64,000 nucleotides of DNA. Source: Altererythrobacter rubellus. Its GTDB lineage: Bacteria > Pseudomonadota > Alphaproteobacteria > Sphingomonadales > Sphingomonadaceae. Made by a program: the position numbers and the translations under genes. The notes under the pieces were generated by a model. It searched no databases. It saw nothing but the letters and a program-made list of their open reading frames with translations, and was not told where the DNA came from. The stretch covers positions 434,001-498,000 of the forward strand of contig NZ_CP127221.1 of the NCBI RefSeq assembly GCF_030284385.1, written 5' to 3'. Shown here in pieces: positions 40,496 to 49,076 of this stretch. Positions within the stretch are counted from its first letter, which is position 1; each line of letters begins with the position of its first letter.

Positions 40496-41452
40496 TTAAA
40501 TACCTAGTTTGGTGCGTGGATTGCTATCGTCTTTCCAGCCTTCGAGCCTCTTGGAAAGTTCGTCTGCATCGTCTGGCATTTGAATCTCCAGTGTGACCAG
40601 CTGATCTCCGCGCCCGCCGCTCTTGGTTGACCAGCCCTTGCCTTTCAGGCGCATTACCGTGCCGCCATTGGTGCGCGGTTTGATCGTCAGCATCACAGGG
40701 CCGTCTGCCGTAGGGCATTTGATCTTTGCGCCGTTCAGCGCCTCATCAAGCGTGATCGGTAAATCCATCCGGATGTGGTCGCCATCGCGGTGATAGAATG
40801 GATGCGAGCCGATTTCGACAATAACCAGCCCGTCTCCATTGCCGCCCGGACCGGGCTTGCCTTTGCCTTTCAGGCGCATCTGCGTGCCATCATCGACACC
40901 CGCTGGCAATTTCACACTAATTGTCTTGCCGTCTGCCAGAGTGATCCGTTGATCTTCAAGCGACGCGGCGCTGACGAACGGCACAGTCAGGCGATAATGC
41001 GCGTCCGGGCCCTTTTGCGGAGGCGGTCGCTGCTGGCTGCCGAATCCGCCGCCCAGTCCCGAACTGCGGCGCTGGCCCCCACCACCGAACAGTCCGTCAA
41101 ACAGATCGCTCAGATCCACTCCTTCGGTGCCGAACCCTTCGAAATCCTTAGGCCGGAAGCCCTGTGCGCCACCGCCACCGCCACCGGGCCGTCCGCCGAA
41201 TCCGCCTGCAAAAGGGTTTGTGGGATTGCCTTCTGCATCGATCTCACCGCGATCGAACCGCGCCCGCTTTTCCTTGTCGGACAACAGATCGTAAGCCTTT
41301 GTAACGTCCGAGAAGCGCTCGGATGCATCGGGCTTGCCCTTGTTGCGATCAGGGTGCAGTTCCTTGGCGAGCTTGCGGTACGCGCTCTTGATATCTGCTT
41401 CAGAGGCAGAGCGCGCCACGCCGAGGGTGGAGTAAGGATCAGACATAGCCAT
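40496..41452 (-). CDS. DnaJ C-terminal domain co-chaperone (CbpA-like)
   Basis: 318 residues: J domain at about 1-70 with HPD in LAKELHPDRNKGKPDASERF, a Gly/Phe-rich linker (about 80-145), then two substrate-binding beta domains (DAHYRLTVPFVSAASLEDQR; GVDDGTQMRLKGKGKPGPGG; RMDLPITLDEALNGAKIKCP). The zinc-finger domain of DnaJ is missing, which makes it a class II protein like CbpA. It should stimulate DnaK. Two start candidates, 41452 and 41446; neither has a clear ribosome-binding site. Divergent from pdxH. Confidence 0.9.
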   Translation of the reverse strand: MAMSDPYSTLGVARSASEADIKSAYRKLAKELHPDRNKGKPDASERFSDVTKAYDLLSDKEKRARFDRGEIDAEGNPTNPFAGGFGGRPGGGGGGAQGFRPKDFEGFGTEGVDLSDLFDGLFGGGGQRRSSGLGGGFGSQQRPPPQKGPDAHYRLTVPFVSAASLEDQRITLADGKTISVKLPAGVDDGTQMRLKGKGKPGPGGNGDGLVIVEIGSHPFYHRDGDHIRMDLPITLDEALNGAKIKCPTADGPVMLTIKPRTNGGTVMRLKGKGWSTKSGGRGDQLVTLEIQMPDDADELSKRLEGWKDDSNPRTKLGI

Positions 41453-41654
41453 GGCGTGTTAGCTAGGTGCAACAGTGCTTGCGTGCAAGCGCGAAGCTTT
41501 CCTACCCAATCGCAATTTCCCAAACGGGCCAGGCCATGACTTCCGACAATCCATTGCGCGCCTTTCTTGATATGATGCGATCTCAAGGGGTGAACAGCCC
41601 GATTTTTCGGCTATAGGACTGCGTTCCAAGTGTTCCATGCTGTAGGAAATCATC

Positions 41655-42290
41655 GTGCCACAACCGACTGAAGAACAAATAGCGCGGCTTGCCTTGAGCG
41701 AGATCGCTGACAAGGATCCGATGGGTCTGTTCCAGGCCTGGTTCGAGGACGCGAAGGGGTCGGAACCTAACGATCCCAATGCGATGGCGCTGGCTACCGC
41801 CACGCCTGACGGTGCGCCTTCGGTGCGTATGGTGCTGTTGAAAGGACATGGCCCGGATGGTTTTACCTTCTACACTAATGCACACAGCCGCAAGGGCGGC
41901 GAAATCCGCTCCAACATGCAGGCCTCCCTGCTGTTTCACTGGAAAAGCCTGCGTCGCCAAATTCGCATCGAAGGCCCGTTGACCGAGGTCTCGCCCGAAA
42001 TGGCGGACGCCTATTTCCACTCGCGCCCTTTCGTGAGCCAGGTTGGCTCTGCCGCCAGTGATCAATCGCGTCCGCTTGAAAGCCGAGCCACATATATCCG
42101 CCGGATCGAACAGCTCGAAGAGGCATGCAAGGAGGCCGACGAAGTTCCGCGCCCACCGCATTGGACCGGCTTTACGCTCGCGCCGCAGCGGATCGAATTC
42201 TGGCGCGATCGGGCGAATCGCTTGCATGATCGCCGCCAATTTGACCGTACAGTCGATGGCGGCTGGACCAACACGTTGCTGTATCCATGA
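41655..42290 (+). CDS. pdxH: Pyridoxamine 5'-phosphate oxidase
   Basis: FMN enzyme of the vitamin B6 pathway that forms pyridoxal phosphate. 211 residues: DPMGLFQAWFEDAKGSEPND, PNAMALATATPDGAPSVRMV, LLKGHGPDGFTFYTNAHSRK, GGEIRSNMQASLLFHWKSLR, RQIRIEGPLTEVSPEMADAY, SRPFVSQVGSAASDQSRPLE, RPPHWTGFTLAPQRIEFW, HDRRQF. All standard blocks are intact. It overlaps the cation efflux gene by 4 bp (ATGA). Confidence 0.94.
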   Translation: MPQPTEEQIARLALSEIADKDPMGLFQAWFEDAKGSEPNDPNAMALATATPDGAPSVRMVLLKGHGPDGFTFYTNAHSRKGGEIRSNMQASLLFHWKSLRRQIRIEGPLTEVSPEMADAYFHSRPFVSQVGSAASDQSRPLESRATYIRRIEQLEEACKEADEVPRPPHWTGFTLAPQRIEFWRDRANRLHDRRQFDRTVDGGWTNTLLYP

Positions 42291-43201
42291 GCCGTTCCTC
42301 GCTGACCCGCAGTGCGGCTTTCGCTTCGATCGGGACAGCTCTGTTTCTGGTCGGGTTGAAGCTTTGGGCGGCATGGAAAACCGATTCCACGGCAATGCTG
42401 GGCAGCCTCGCTGATACGGCGCTGGATCTTATTGCCAGCATTGCGACGCTTGTCGGTGTGTGGATTGCTTCCCAGCCCGCTGACCGGAACCACCGTTTTG
42501 GGCATGGCAAGGCAGAGGCGCTGGCTGCTGTCTTCCAAGTGATGCTGATCACTCTGTCTGCTGGCGGGATCGCCTTGCGTGCGATCACACGCTTGATCGA
42601 GGGCGGAGAGACCGCTGCGGCGGAGGAAGGGATTGCGGTATCTGTTATCGCAATCCTTGCGACCTTTGCCCTGCTGGCTTGGCAGCGGCATGTAATCCGC
42701 AAGACAGAATCGATCGCGATCCGGACGGACCATCTGCATTATCAGAGTGATCTGTTCCTCAACATGGCGGTTATCGTGGCGCTGGTGCTTGACCAATACC
42801 TCGGCCTAAGTCTGGCGGATCCGTTATTCGGGCTGGCTATAGCTGCATGGCTTGCTTGGGGGGCTTTTCGCGCAGGTGGCGAAGCAATTGACCATTTGAT
42901 GGACCATGAATGGCCTGAAGAACGGCGCGACGAGTTTCTCGCGGTGCTTGCGCGGCATCCTGACATCCGCGGCGTGCATGACTTGCGCACGCGGACCAGC
43001 GGCGCAGATGACTTTGTCCAGTTTCACATGGCCGTGGATCCGCATCTCTCGATCGTTGAAGTGCATGACATGATGGATGAGGTCGAAGCGCGGATCGAAA
43101 AGGAATTTCCCGGTGTTGAAGTGTTGATTCACCCCGATCCGAACGGGCTGGTCAACGAACAGGGGCCCGCCGCAGAAGAGCTATTGCCCGAACGCAACTG
43201 A
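42287..43201 (+). CDS. Cation diffusion facilitator (FieF/CzcD family)
   Basis: Proton-coupled efflux of divalent metals at the inner membrane. 304 residues with six membrane helices (about 12-215) and a cytoplasmic domain. Metal-site pairs are present: Asp-x3-Asp in GSLADTALDLIASIATLVGV and His-x3-Asp in RTDHLHYQSDLFLNMAVIVA; RNHRFGHGKAEALAAVFQVM lies between helices. C-terminal domain: DDFVQFHMAVDPHLSIVEVH with further His/Asp ligands. Metal preference cannot be read; the FieF type suggests zinc or iron. Second gene after pdxH. Confidence 0.9.
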   Translation: MSRSSLTRSAAFASIGTALFLVGLKLWAAWKTDSTAMLGSLADTALDLIASIATLVGVWIASQPADRNHRFGHGKAEALAAVFQVMLITLSAGGIALRAITRLIEGGETAAAEEGIAVSVIAILATFALLAWQRHVIRKTESIAIRTDHLHYQSDLFLNMAVIVALVLDQYLGLSLADPLFGLAIAAWLAWGAFRAGGEAIDHLMDHEWPEERRDEFLAVLARHPDIRGVHDLRTRTSGADDFVQFHMAVDPHLSIVEVHDMMDEVEARIEKEFPGVEVLIHPDPNGLVNEQGPAAEELLPERN

Positions 43202-43203
43202 CC

Positions 43204-43992
43204 ATGCACCAAACGATTGTTTTCATCGATGCCTTCGCAGGCGAGGATGCGCGCGGAAATCTCGCCGCTGTCATAGAGCTGGACAGTTATCCCGACGACG
43301 CGGTGTTACAGGCCCAGGCGACTGAGATCGGCGCCCCTGCAACCGTATTTCTGCGCCCGCGGGATTCGCAAGACGCATTTGATGTGCGCTGGTTCAGTCC
43401 GGAACAGGAGATCGTTCTGTGCGGCCATGGTGCATTGGCCGCAGGGCATGCGGCGCTTTCGCAAACGCAGACCCACAGCGTGAACCTGCATACGGCAACC
43501 GGCAAAGTGCTGGGCATTACGAGCAATGGGCCTGACGCGTCTTATGAGCTGTCATTGCCTGCTCTGCCGACAATGCCGCACGAATGGCACCAACTGGTTG
43601 CGGCGTTGGGGGCAGAGCCGCGCGAGCTGCGCTGGAATCCCGCTGGCTATGCATTGGCGATTTACGACCGGCCTGAACAGGTTGCGGGGTTGAAGCCGGG
43701 CATGAGCGGCCTGGAAACACGCGGCAAAGTGCAGATTACGGCCAGCGCCGCGGGATCTCTTCCGGGCAGGAAATCCGACATTACCAGTCGCGTTTTTTCA
43801 AATGCCGGGCGCGAGGACGCGGCAACCGGGTCTGCCCATGCGGTGTTGACCCCATATTGGACTGAAAGATTTGGCAAGTCGCAACTGCATGCCTTTCAGG
43901 CGAGCGCGCGTGGCGGTGTGTTTGTTTGCCGGATGGATGCCGACCATGTGGTGCTGAGCGGCCGATGTATAGAGGTGCCTGACGCTATCTGA
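43204..43992 (+). CDS. PhzF family isomerase-like protein
   Basis: 262 residues of the PhzF/diaminopimelate-epimerase fold: VFIDAFAGEDARGNLAAVIE, QATEIGAPATVFLRPR, DVRWFSPEQEIVLCGHGALA, and the closing DITSRVFSNAGREDAATGSA then HAVLTPYWTERFGKSQLHAF. The second domain's Gly-Ser-Ala-His block is intact, so an enzymatic role is likely, but the substrate is unknown and it does not imply phenazine production. Third gene of the pdxH transcript, converging with the serine hydrolase gene by 8 bases. Confidence 0.87.
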   Translation: MHQTIVFIDAFAGEDARGNLAAVIELDSYPDDAVLQAQATEIGAPATVFLRPRDSQDAFDVRWFSPEQEIVLCGHGALAAGHAALSQTQTHSVNLHTATGKVLGITSNGPDASYELSLPALPTMPHEWHQLVAALGAEPRELRWNPAGYALAIYDRPEQVAGLKPGMSGLETRGKVQITASAAGSLPGRKSDITSRVFSNAGREDAATGSAHAVLTPYWTERFGKSQLHAFQASARGGVFVCRMDADHVVLSGRCIEVPDAI

Positions 43993-45121
43993 CGGGGTAG
44001 AGCTTCATCACGTCAGCCACTTCCTGCAGCATGGCGATGCGTTCTTCGCGATTGGAGTGGCCCAATCTCACGACTGTCAGGTGCTGCTCGGGTGAGACAA
44101 TCACATATTGGCCCATGTGGCCAATCAGTGAGAACATGGAGTGCGGAGCACGATCTGGGAATAGCGGGTGCTCCGCCTCCGGATCATCGAGAGGATGATT
44201 GAGCCAGGTCTGAAAGCCATAATGCGGGCTGCGCGGGCTTGATGTGATCATGGCATGCACCCAGCGGCTTGGGACCAATTGCTCTCCGCCGGGTGACGAG
44301 CCCTTGCGCCGCAGGAATTCGCCCAGCTTCGCCCAATCACGCGCATTGCCATGGATCAGCGATCCACCAATCAATGTGCCTGAGGCGTCAAATTCCGGCA
44401 CCATGCTATCCATGCCCAGCGGGCCAAACAGCCGGGCTTCCAGGAAATCCGCAACAGCCTGCCGCCGCGCATCGGGATGCTCACTGGTCGTAAGTGCACG
44501 GGCAGCAATATCGGCCAGGATGACGCTGGTGTTGGACGAATATTCAAACTTTGCTCCGGGCTCTTCTTCAAGCGGTTGCTCCTTGGCCCAACGCGCCATG
44601 TCGTCCCGGCCATCCAGAAACAACATGCGCACCTCGCTCGACTGGTACGGGGGATCGCCCGCCTCGGTGTGGCGCAAGCCGCTGCGCATTTGCAGCAGCT
44701 GACGCAATGTGATCTCTCCGCGCGGATCGCCGGGTCGCTGCCACATCGCCACCCGCGCGCTTTCATCCAAGCTCAGACGGCCGTCTGCCACCAGCATGCC
44801 GATCATGATTGCAGAGACAGTCTTGGCCATCGACCAGCTGATCATGCGGGTGTCTGGGCCGTACCCCTCACCATATCGCTCAGCCGCGATCTCACCGTTT
44901 TGCATGACAATAAGAGCGCGGGTTTCGCCAAGCCCATCTCGAGAGAACAGATCGTCGACTTCGCGCGCAAGCTCTTGAGTGGGCGCGCCAGCGTTTTGCG
45001 TAACCGCTGCAAGCGCGGCTTCGTCGAGCGGGGCGGGTTTTTGTGGCACATCCGCGCACGAAGTGAGGGCTGGCAGCAAAGCGAGAGTGGCGATAGGGAG
45101 AAGCGACCGCTTGATATTCAT
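43985..45121 (-). CDS. Class C beta-lactamase-related serine hydrolase, lipoprotein
   Basis: 378 residues from ATG 45121, which gives the lipoprotein signal MNIKRSLLPIATLALLPALT-SC. Catalytic SxxK in RMISWSMAKTVSAIMIGMLV, second motif KFEYSSNTSVILADIAARAL, HGNARDWAKLGEFLRRKGSS, and HMGQYVIVSPEQHLTVVRLG as the third block. It resembles 6-aminohexanoate hydrolase/esterase-type members more than true beta-lactamases. Probably attached to a periplasm-facing membrane; substrate unknown. Divergent from the short membrane protein gene at 45156 with 34 bases between. Confidence 0.88.
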   Translation of the reverse strand: MNIKRSLLPIATLALLPALTSCADVPQKPAPLDEAALAAVTQNAGAPTQELAREVDDLFSRDGLGETRALIVMQNGEIAAERYGEGYGPDTRMISWSMAKTVSAIMIGMLVADGRLSLDESARVAMWQRPGDPRGEITLRQLLQMRSGLRHTEAGDPPYQSSEVRMLFLDGRDDMARWAKEQPLEEEPGAKFEYSSNTSVILADIAARALTTSEHPDARRQAVADFLEARLFGPLGMDSMVPEFDASGTLIGGSLIHGNARDWAKLGEFLRRKGSSPGGEQLVPSRWVHAMITSSPRSPHYGFQTWLNHPLDDPEAEHPLFPDRAPHSMFSLIGHMGQYVIVSPEQHLTVVRLGHSNREERIAMLQEVADVMKLYPVR

Positions 45122-45155
45122 CGCGCCTAATTCGCGCACCGCAATAGGATTGGCA

Positions 45156-45506
45156 ATGGCAAAATCTTCCGCACGAACTGCCTCACGATCATCTGGCCGT
45201 GGTTGGATCGTATTGCTTCTGCTTGCGGCGGTATTAGCAGCCGCCGGATGGTATTTCCGCGAACCAGCGCAGGGTTATGCGCAAACAGCGACCGCCTATT
45301 CCGCGCGTGTGGCATGCTCGTGCAGATTTGTGGCCGGGCGCGATCTGGAAGATTGCGAGAAAGACAAGCTGGCCGGTATGGAGCTTGTTACGCTGACCGA
45401 AGATGTCGCTGCGCAATCGGTTACCGCGCGTTTCCCGCTGATTTCCCATGACACAGCCTCGTTCCGCGAAGGATATGGCTGTGTGCTGGAGAAATGGGAG
45501 AGCTAA
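45156..45506 (+). CDS. Small membrane-anchored cysteine-containing protein (116 aa)
   Basis: ATG 45156 gives a basic N-terminus, one membrane helix (GWIVLLLLAAVLAAAGWYF) and an exported domain: AYSARVACSCRFVAGRDLED, CEKDKLAGMELVTLTEDVAA, FREGYGCVLEKWES. Four cysteines (Cys-x-Cys, one mid, one near the end) suggest disulfides. No family recognised. It diverges from the serine hydrolase gene, and sharing of a promoter region suggests related use. The longer frame from 44979 overlaps that gene and is rejected. Confidence 0.72.
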   Translation: MAKSSARTASRSSGRGWIVLLLLAAVLAAAGWYFREPAQGYAQTATAYSARVACSCRFVAGRDLEDCEKDKLAGMELVTLTEDVAAQSVTARFPLISHDTASFREGYGCVLEKWES

Positions 45507-45512
45507 GCGCGC

Positions 45513-46667
45513 CTACGCCGCGCTAGTTGTGCTTTCGATCCAGCCGCCGCCGACCACGCGCTCTCCGGCGTAGATCACCGCAGCTTGACCAGGCGCAACA
45601 CCAAATTCGGGATTGGCAAAGCGGATCGTCGTGGTGGCGCCGTCTCCCAGTGGCCCGTCCAGAGTAATCGGCACAGGTTTGGCCAGACTGCGCACTTTAG
45701 CCGTCAGCGGCGCATCTGGCAGCGGCCCGATGCGATTTGTCTCGATCACTGTCGCCGAAGATACCGCCAGCATGATCTTAGGGCCGACTTTGACGGCACG
45801 ATTGGCCGCATCAAGCCCTACCACATAAAGCGGTTCGGGCTGTCCGCCAATGTCCAGACCGCGGCGCTGGCCAACTGTGTAATGAACAATGCCCTTGTGT
45901 TCGCCCAGCGTCTCGCCGGTTTGCGCGTGGACGATCGGACCGGAAGCGCCGCCCTCTGGCCGCATCTTCTTCACGATCTTGGCATAGTCACCGTCCGGCA
46001 CAAAACAGATGTCCTGGCTGTCTGGCTTGTTGGCATTGCGCAGCCCAGCCTGTTCAGCCAGTTCGCGGACCTGCGATTTAGGCAAGCCGCCCAATGGGAA
46101 GCGCAGATAGTCGAGCTGGTCTTCGGTCGTTGCGAACAAGAAGTATGACTGATCGCGCGCCGGATCGAGTGCGCGATGCAATTCCGGCCCTGCTGCACCG
46201 ATATGTCGCCGCACGTAGTGGCCGGTGGCGAGGCAATCGGCCCCCAGCTCACGTGCCATCTTGAAAAGATCGGTGAACTTGGGCCCCATATTACAGCGTA
46301 TGCACGGCACAGGGGTGCGCCCGGCAAGATATTCATCGGCAAACTGTTCGACCACGTCTTCGCGAAATGCGCTTTCGTGATCGAATACATAATGCGCAAT
46401 GCCCAGACGATCAGCGACATTGCGCGCGTCGGAAATGTCATCGCCAGCACAGCAAGCGCCCTTGCGCCCGGTTGCCGCGCCATAATCATACAACTGCAAT
46501 GTGATGCCGATGACTTCTGCACCGCTCGCAGCGCCAAGCGCGGCCACAACAGACGAATCAACACCGCCCGACATAGCAACAACTATGCGGCTTTCGCTCG
46601 CCGGTTTTGGCAAGTCGAACAAAGCTTCGGGCGTCAACCCTGCTGAAAGATCCATAGTGATGGTCAT
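45513..46667 (-). CDS. mnmA: tRNA-specific 2-thiouridylase
   Basis: Adds sulfur to U34 of tRNA(Lys/Glu/Gln). 384 residues: PP-loop [31 protein letters not shown]-like block [20 protein letters not shown], catalytic Cys in [67 protein letters not shown], second Cys in [40 protein letters not shown]. Complete. Start 46667 or Met5. It ends 6 bases after the convergent small gene. Confidence 0.95.
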   Translation of the reverse strand: MTITMDLSAGLTPEALFDLPKPASESRIVVAMSGGVDSSVVAALGAASGAEVIGITLQLYDYGAATGRKGACCAGDDISDARNVADRLGIAHYVFDHESAFREDVVEQFADEYLAGRTPVPCIRCNMGPKFTDLFKMARELGADCLATGHYVRRHIGAAGPELHRALDPARDQSYFLFATTEDQLDYLRFPLGGLPKSQVRELAEQAGLRNANKPDSQDICFVPDGDYAKIVKKMRPEGGASGPIVHAQTGETLGEHKGIVHYTVGQRRGLDIGGQPEPLYVVGLDAANRAVKVGPKIMLAVSSATVIETNRIGPLPDAPLTAKVRSLAKPVPITLDGPLGDGATTTIRFANPEFGVAPGQAAVIYAGERVVGGGWIESTTSAA

Positions 46668-46806
46668 GATTGGCAGCGCCCCTACACGTGTTGGTGGCTC
46701 AATTCCAGTGATCTGACATTACACTGCCGGGCGCGGCCTAATCCTAAACACAGGGTAAACCGCGGCTTTACCTAATCTTGAGAAGCTTGGGTTTAAAGCG
46801 CTGATC

Positions 46807-47121
46807 ATGATGTTCGATTCTCGAATCACACCCATTGCCACCAAAGGCGCATCGCAGAGCACAGCCCTGCGCGCATTCGGCTGGCACGAGCTGACTGCTC
46901 GGATCAATGCCGCGCGTGATCTGCGCCATGAACTGTCTGGCGAAGCAACCTTGATGACTTCCAGCTTTGCAGATGCCGCCGCCGGCTATTTTGCTTTCGG
47001 CAAGCAAGGCAAACGGGACGTTAGCGCTAATGCTTTAGAGGCGGGAAAAGCTTGTCATGGCAAAGACATCGTTGACGGTTGTGATGCGAGAACAAGCGAA
47101 GCAAGAGAGATAAATGATTGA
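46807..47121 (+). CDS. Hypothetical protein upstream of sciP (104 aa)
   Basis: Unrecognised. MMFDSRITPIATKGASQSTA, LRAFGWHELTARINAARDLR, HELSGEATLMTSSFADAAAG, YFAFGKQGKRDVSANALEAG. Reads as a small, partly disordered cytoplasmic protein with one amphipathic helix. It overlaps sciP by 8 bases, so the two are translationally coupled, which suggests a cell-cycle-linked or structural role; this is inference. An imperfect palindrome (GTAAACCGCGGCTTTAC) lies 35 bases upstream. Confidence 0.65.
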   Translation: MMFDSRITPIATKGASQSTALRAFGWHELTARINAARDLRHELSGEATLMTSSFADAAAGYFAFGKQGKRDVSANALEAGKACHGKDIVDGCDARTSEAREIND

Positions 47122-47413
47122 GAACCAAGAAATTCGCCCGGTTCAGGTGATTGGCCCCCTCGGGGAGCCGCTGACCACAGATGATCTGCCGTCGCCGGAG
47201 ACCAAGCGATGGGTCGCTCGCCGCAAGGCGGAAGTGGTCGCGGCCGTCAACGGTGGCCTTCTGACAATCGATGAAGTTCTTGATCGCTATGATCTGACGC
47301 TGGAAGAGTTTGCTTCATGGCAACGTGCCGTAGACCGCTCTGGCATGCAGGGCCTCCGGGTGACTCGTGTCCAGCACTACCGCGCTCTGTACGAGCGTCA
47401 GCTCAAATACTGA
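47114..47413 (+). CDS. sciP: DUF1153/SciP-type CtrA inhibitor
   Basis: 99 residues of the SciP family (small CtrA inhibitory protein of Caulobacter), which binds CtrA at promoters and blocks activation. Seen: RPVQVIGPLGEPLTTDDLPS, PETKRWVARRKAEVVAAVNG, GLLTIDEVLDRYDLTLEEFA, SWQRAVDRSGMQGLRVTRVQ. The WVxRRKAEVVAAVxGGLLxxxE core with helix-turn-helix is well preserved. It places the organism firmly in the alphaproteobacteria with a CtrA network. Overlaps the preceding small gene by 8 bases. Confidence 0.92.
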   Translation: MIENQEIRPVQVIGPLGEPLTTDDLPSPETKRWVARRKAEVVAAVNGGLLTIDEVLDRYDLTLEEFASWQRAVDRSGMQGLRVTRVQHYRALYERQLKY

Positions 47414-47690
47414 CTACGCAAATCACTGGAAATACGCACACGGCCTAATAGGCACAGCCTTCTCGCGCTGTTTGTGATTCTGTCGCTGATCAGCGAACCC
47501 GCATAGCTCGCCTTGCTTGGACGAGCCTCTCCGGTCCATTGCTCGACATCTCCGAGAGCGTGCTGGAATTCTCGATTACTGGCCTTGTTGCGGCCCTAGC
47601 AGGCGCCGTCGTGCCAATGGGCATCATGAATCTGATTCAGTGTGCACGCCTGCGCTAAGCCGCATTCTAGCACTAAATTGTTGATTTTAA

Positions 47691-47706
47691 TGAACGTGGC
47701 CGTTCA
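47691..47706. promoter_or_regulatory. Inverted repeat, possible TetR-type operator
   Basis: TGAACG and CGTTCA flank a 4-base TGGC centre, 165 bases upstream of the efflux adaptor start. This size and symmetry is usual for TetR/AcrR regulators of RND pumps. No regulator gene is adjacent. Confidence 0.4.
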
Positions 47707-47820
47707 ATTAGCCTAGCATTTTTCGTGTGCGCGGGAACGAATCTAGAAGCCCCTCGTCGTAACACTATGTCGCTTGTCGAGTGGCACATTGCGACACAGG
47801 ATAGACACGTTTATTGGAAA

Positions 47821-47860
47821 TTGCGCAGGGTGAGTTATACGTATAATACACTTTGCGCAA
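47821..47860. promoter_or_regulatory. 40-base interrupted palindrome before the RND efflux operon
   Basis: The two 20-base halves match at 16 of 20 positions when one is reverse-complemented. Outer arms TTGCGCA/TGCGCAA and inner core TTATACGTATAA are perfect. It sits directly before the ribosome-binding GGGAAG (47861-47866) and ATG 47871, so a protein bound there would cover the leader or the promoter. It could also form an RNA hairpin. Confidence 0.6.
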
Positions 47861-47870
47861 GGGAAGTGCC

Positions 47871-49061
47871 ATGAATTATGAATCCAATTTCAAGTCTGAG
47901 ACGATCGATTCTATCCAGTCAGACTATGATCTCTCTGGTCAAACCGAGCATCCCTCGCGTTTGAAGTGGATCATTGCGGCTACCGTATTGATCGTTGCGC
48001 TCTTGGCCGCGCTGTATGTTTTCCTGACAAGCGGAGATGCGGCTCGCGAAGGGGCGGGCGATGACAGATCGCAGGCCCCTAGTGTGACTGTAATCGCGCC
48101 GGGCCGCACAGAAATGACCGGCTCGCTTGTGGCAACGGGAACTCTGGCTGCACGCCGGGAAATGCCGGTTGGTGTGGTTGGCGAAGGCGGTCGCGTTGTC
48201 TCAGTTCCTGTCGAACAGGGCCAGTGGGTGAAGGCCGGTCAGGTGCTTGCTTCGATTGACCGTTCGGTTCAGTCTCAACAAGCGCGCAGCGCGGAGGCGC
48301 AAATCGAAGTTGCCACAGCTGATGCCGATCTGGCGCAGGCAAATCTCGATCGTTCGCTACAACTGGTCGAGCGCGGGTTTGTTTCGAAAGCTCAGGTAGA
48401 CCAGCTGACCGCGACACGTGATGCAGCGCGGGCCCGCGTTGCGGTGACGCGCGCGCAGTACAATGAATTGCTTGCCCGAAATGCGCGGCTGAACATCATT
48501 GCGCCAGCCGCGGGCCTCTTGCTTGAGCGTAATGTCGAGCCTGGCCAGACTGTTAGTGCCGGTTCGGGCACACTGTTTCGTATCGCCAAGGGCGGCGAGC
48601 TGGAACTCAATGCCCAGGTTGGCGACAGCGAACTTGTGCGTCTCTCGGTTGGGCGCCCGGCTAAGGTTCAGCCCGTCGGTTCGGACGATGTATTCGAGGG
48701 CCAGATCTGGCAGATTGAGCCATTCATCGATGAACGCACGCGCCAGGGGACCGTTCGTATCGCGCTGCCCTATTCGCCAGAATTGCGTCCGGGTGGTTTC
48801 GCGACAGCTGAAATCAGCAGCGGTGTCGTAAATGCGCCGATGCTGCCGGAATCCGCAATACTCTCCGATCAGGAAGGCAGCTTTGTCTATATAGTGGACA
48901 AAGACAACAAGGCGCGTCGCCGCCGTGTCGAAACCGGTCTTGTAACAGACATTGGTATTGCGATAGCATCCGGGCTCGACGGCACCGAGCAGGTCGTTTT
49001 GCGGGCTGGCGGTTTCTTATCCGATGGTGAATCGGTCTCACCGCAATTGCAACAAAAATAA
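47871..49061 (+). CDS. RND efflux periplasmic adaptor subunit (MFP)
   Basis: 396 residues from ATG 47871, supported by GGGAAG 5 bases upstream; the frame open from 47853 begins inside the palindrome. Cytoplasmic N-terminus, one membrane anchor (WIIAATVLIVALLAALYVFL), lipoyl half-motifs (PVGVVGEGGRVVSVPVEQGQ; NIIAPAAGLLLERNVEPGQT), coiled-coil hairpin around LDRSLQLVERGFVSKAQVDQ, beta-barrel and membrane-proximal parts. It links the RND pump to an outer-membrane channel that is not encoded here. 15 bases separate it from the pump gene. Confidence 0.9.
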   Translation: MNYESNFKSETIDSIQSDYDLSGQTEHPSRLKWIIAATVLIVALLAALYVFLTSGDAAREGAGDDRSQAPSVTVIAPGRTEMTGSLVATGTLAARREMPVGVVGEGGRVVSVPVEQGQWVKAGQVLASIDRSVQSQQARSAEAQIEVATADADLAQANLDRSLQLVERGFVSKAQVDQLTATRDAARARVAVTRAQYNELLARNARLNIIAPAAGLLLERNVEPGQTVSAGSGTLFRIAKGGELELNAQVGDSELVRLSVGRPAKVQPVGSDDVFEGQIWQIEPFIDERTRQGTVRIALPYSPELRPGGFATAEISSGVVNAPMLPESAILSDQEGSFVYIVDKDNKARRRRVETGLVTDIGIAIASGLDGTEQVVLRAGGFLSDGESVSPQLQQK

Positions 49062-49076
49062 AGCGAAAGGCTCCTC

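Larger units (their letters stand above)
47414..47870. other. Regulatory gap between sciP and the RND operon
   Basis: No convincing gene. A minus-free plus frame at about 47530-47658 reads as a short hydrophobic peptide (DISESVLEFSITGLVAALAG) but has no good start. The stretch holds two symmetric sites: TGAACG-TGGC-CGTTCA at 47691-47706 and a 40-base palindrome at 47821-47860. Confidence 0.5.

Noticed and set aside
41583-42395. 270-codon minus-strand frame over pdxH
   Set aside because: Antisense to a complete pyridoxamine oxidase gene and without family similarity.
45506-45524. AGCGCG / CGCGCT hairpin between the convergent 45156 and mnmA genes
   Set aside because: Short stem inside the mnmA coding end and without T-runs; too weak to call a terminator.
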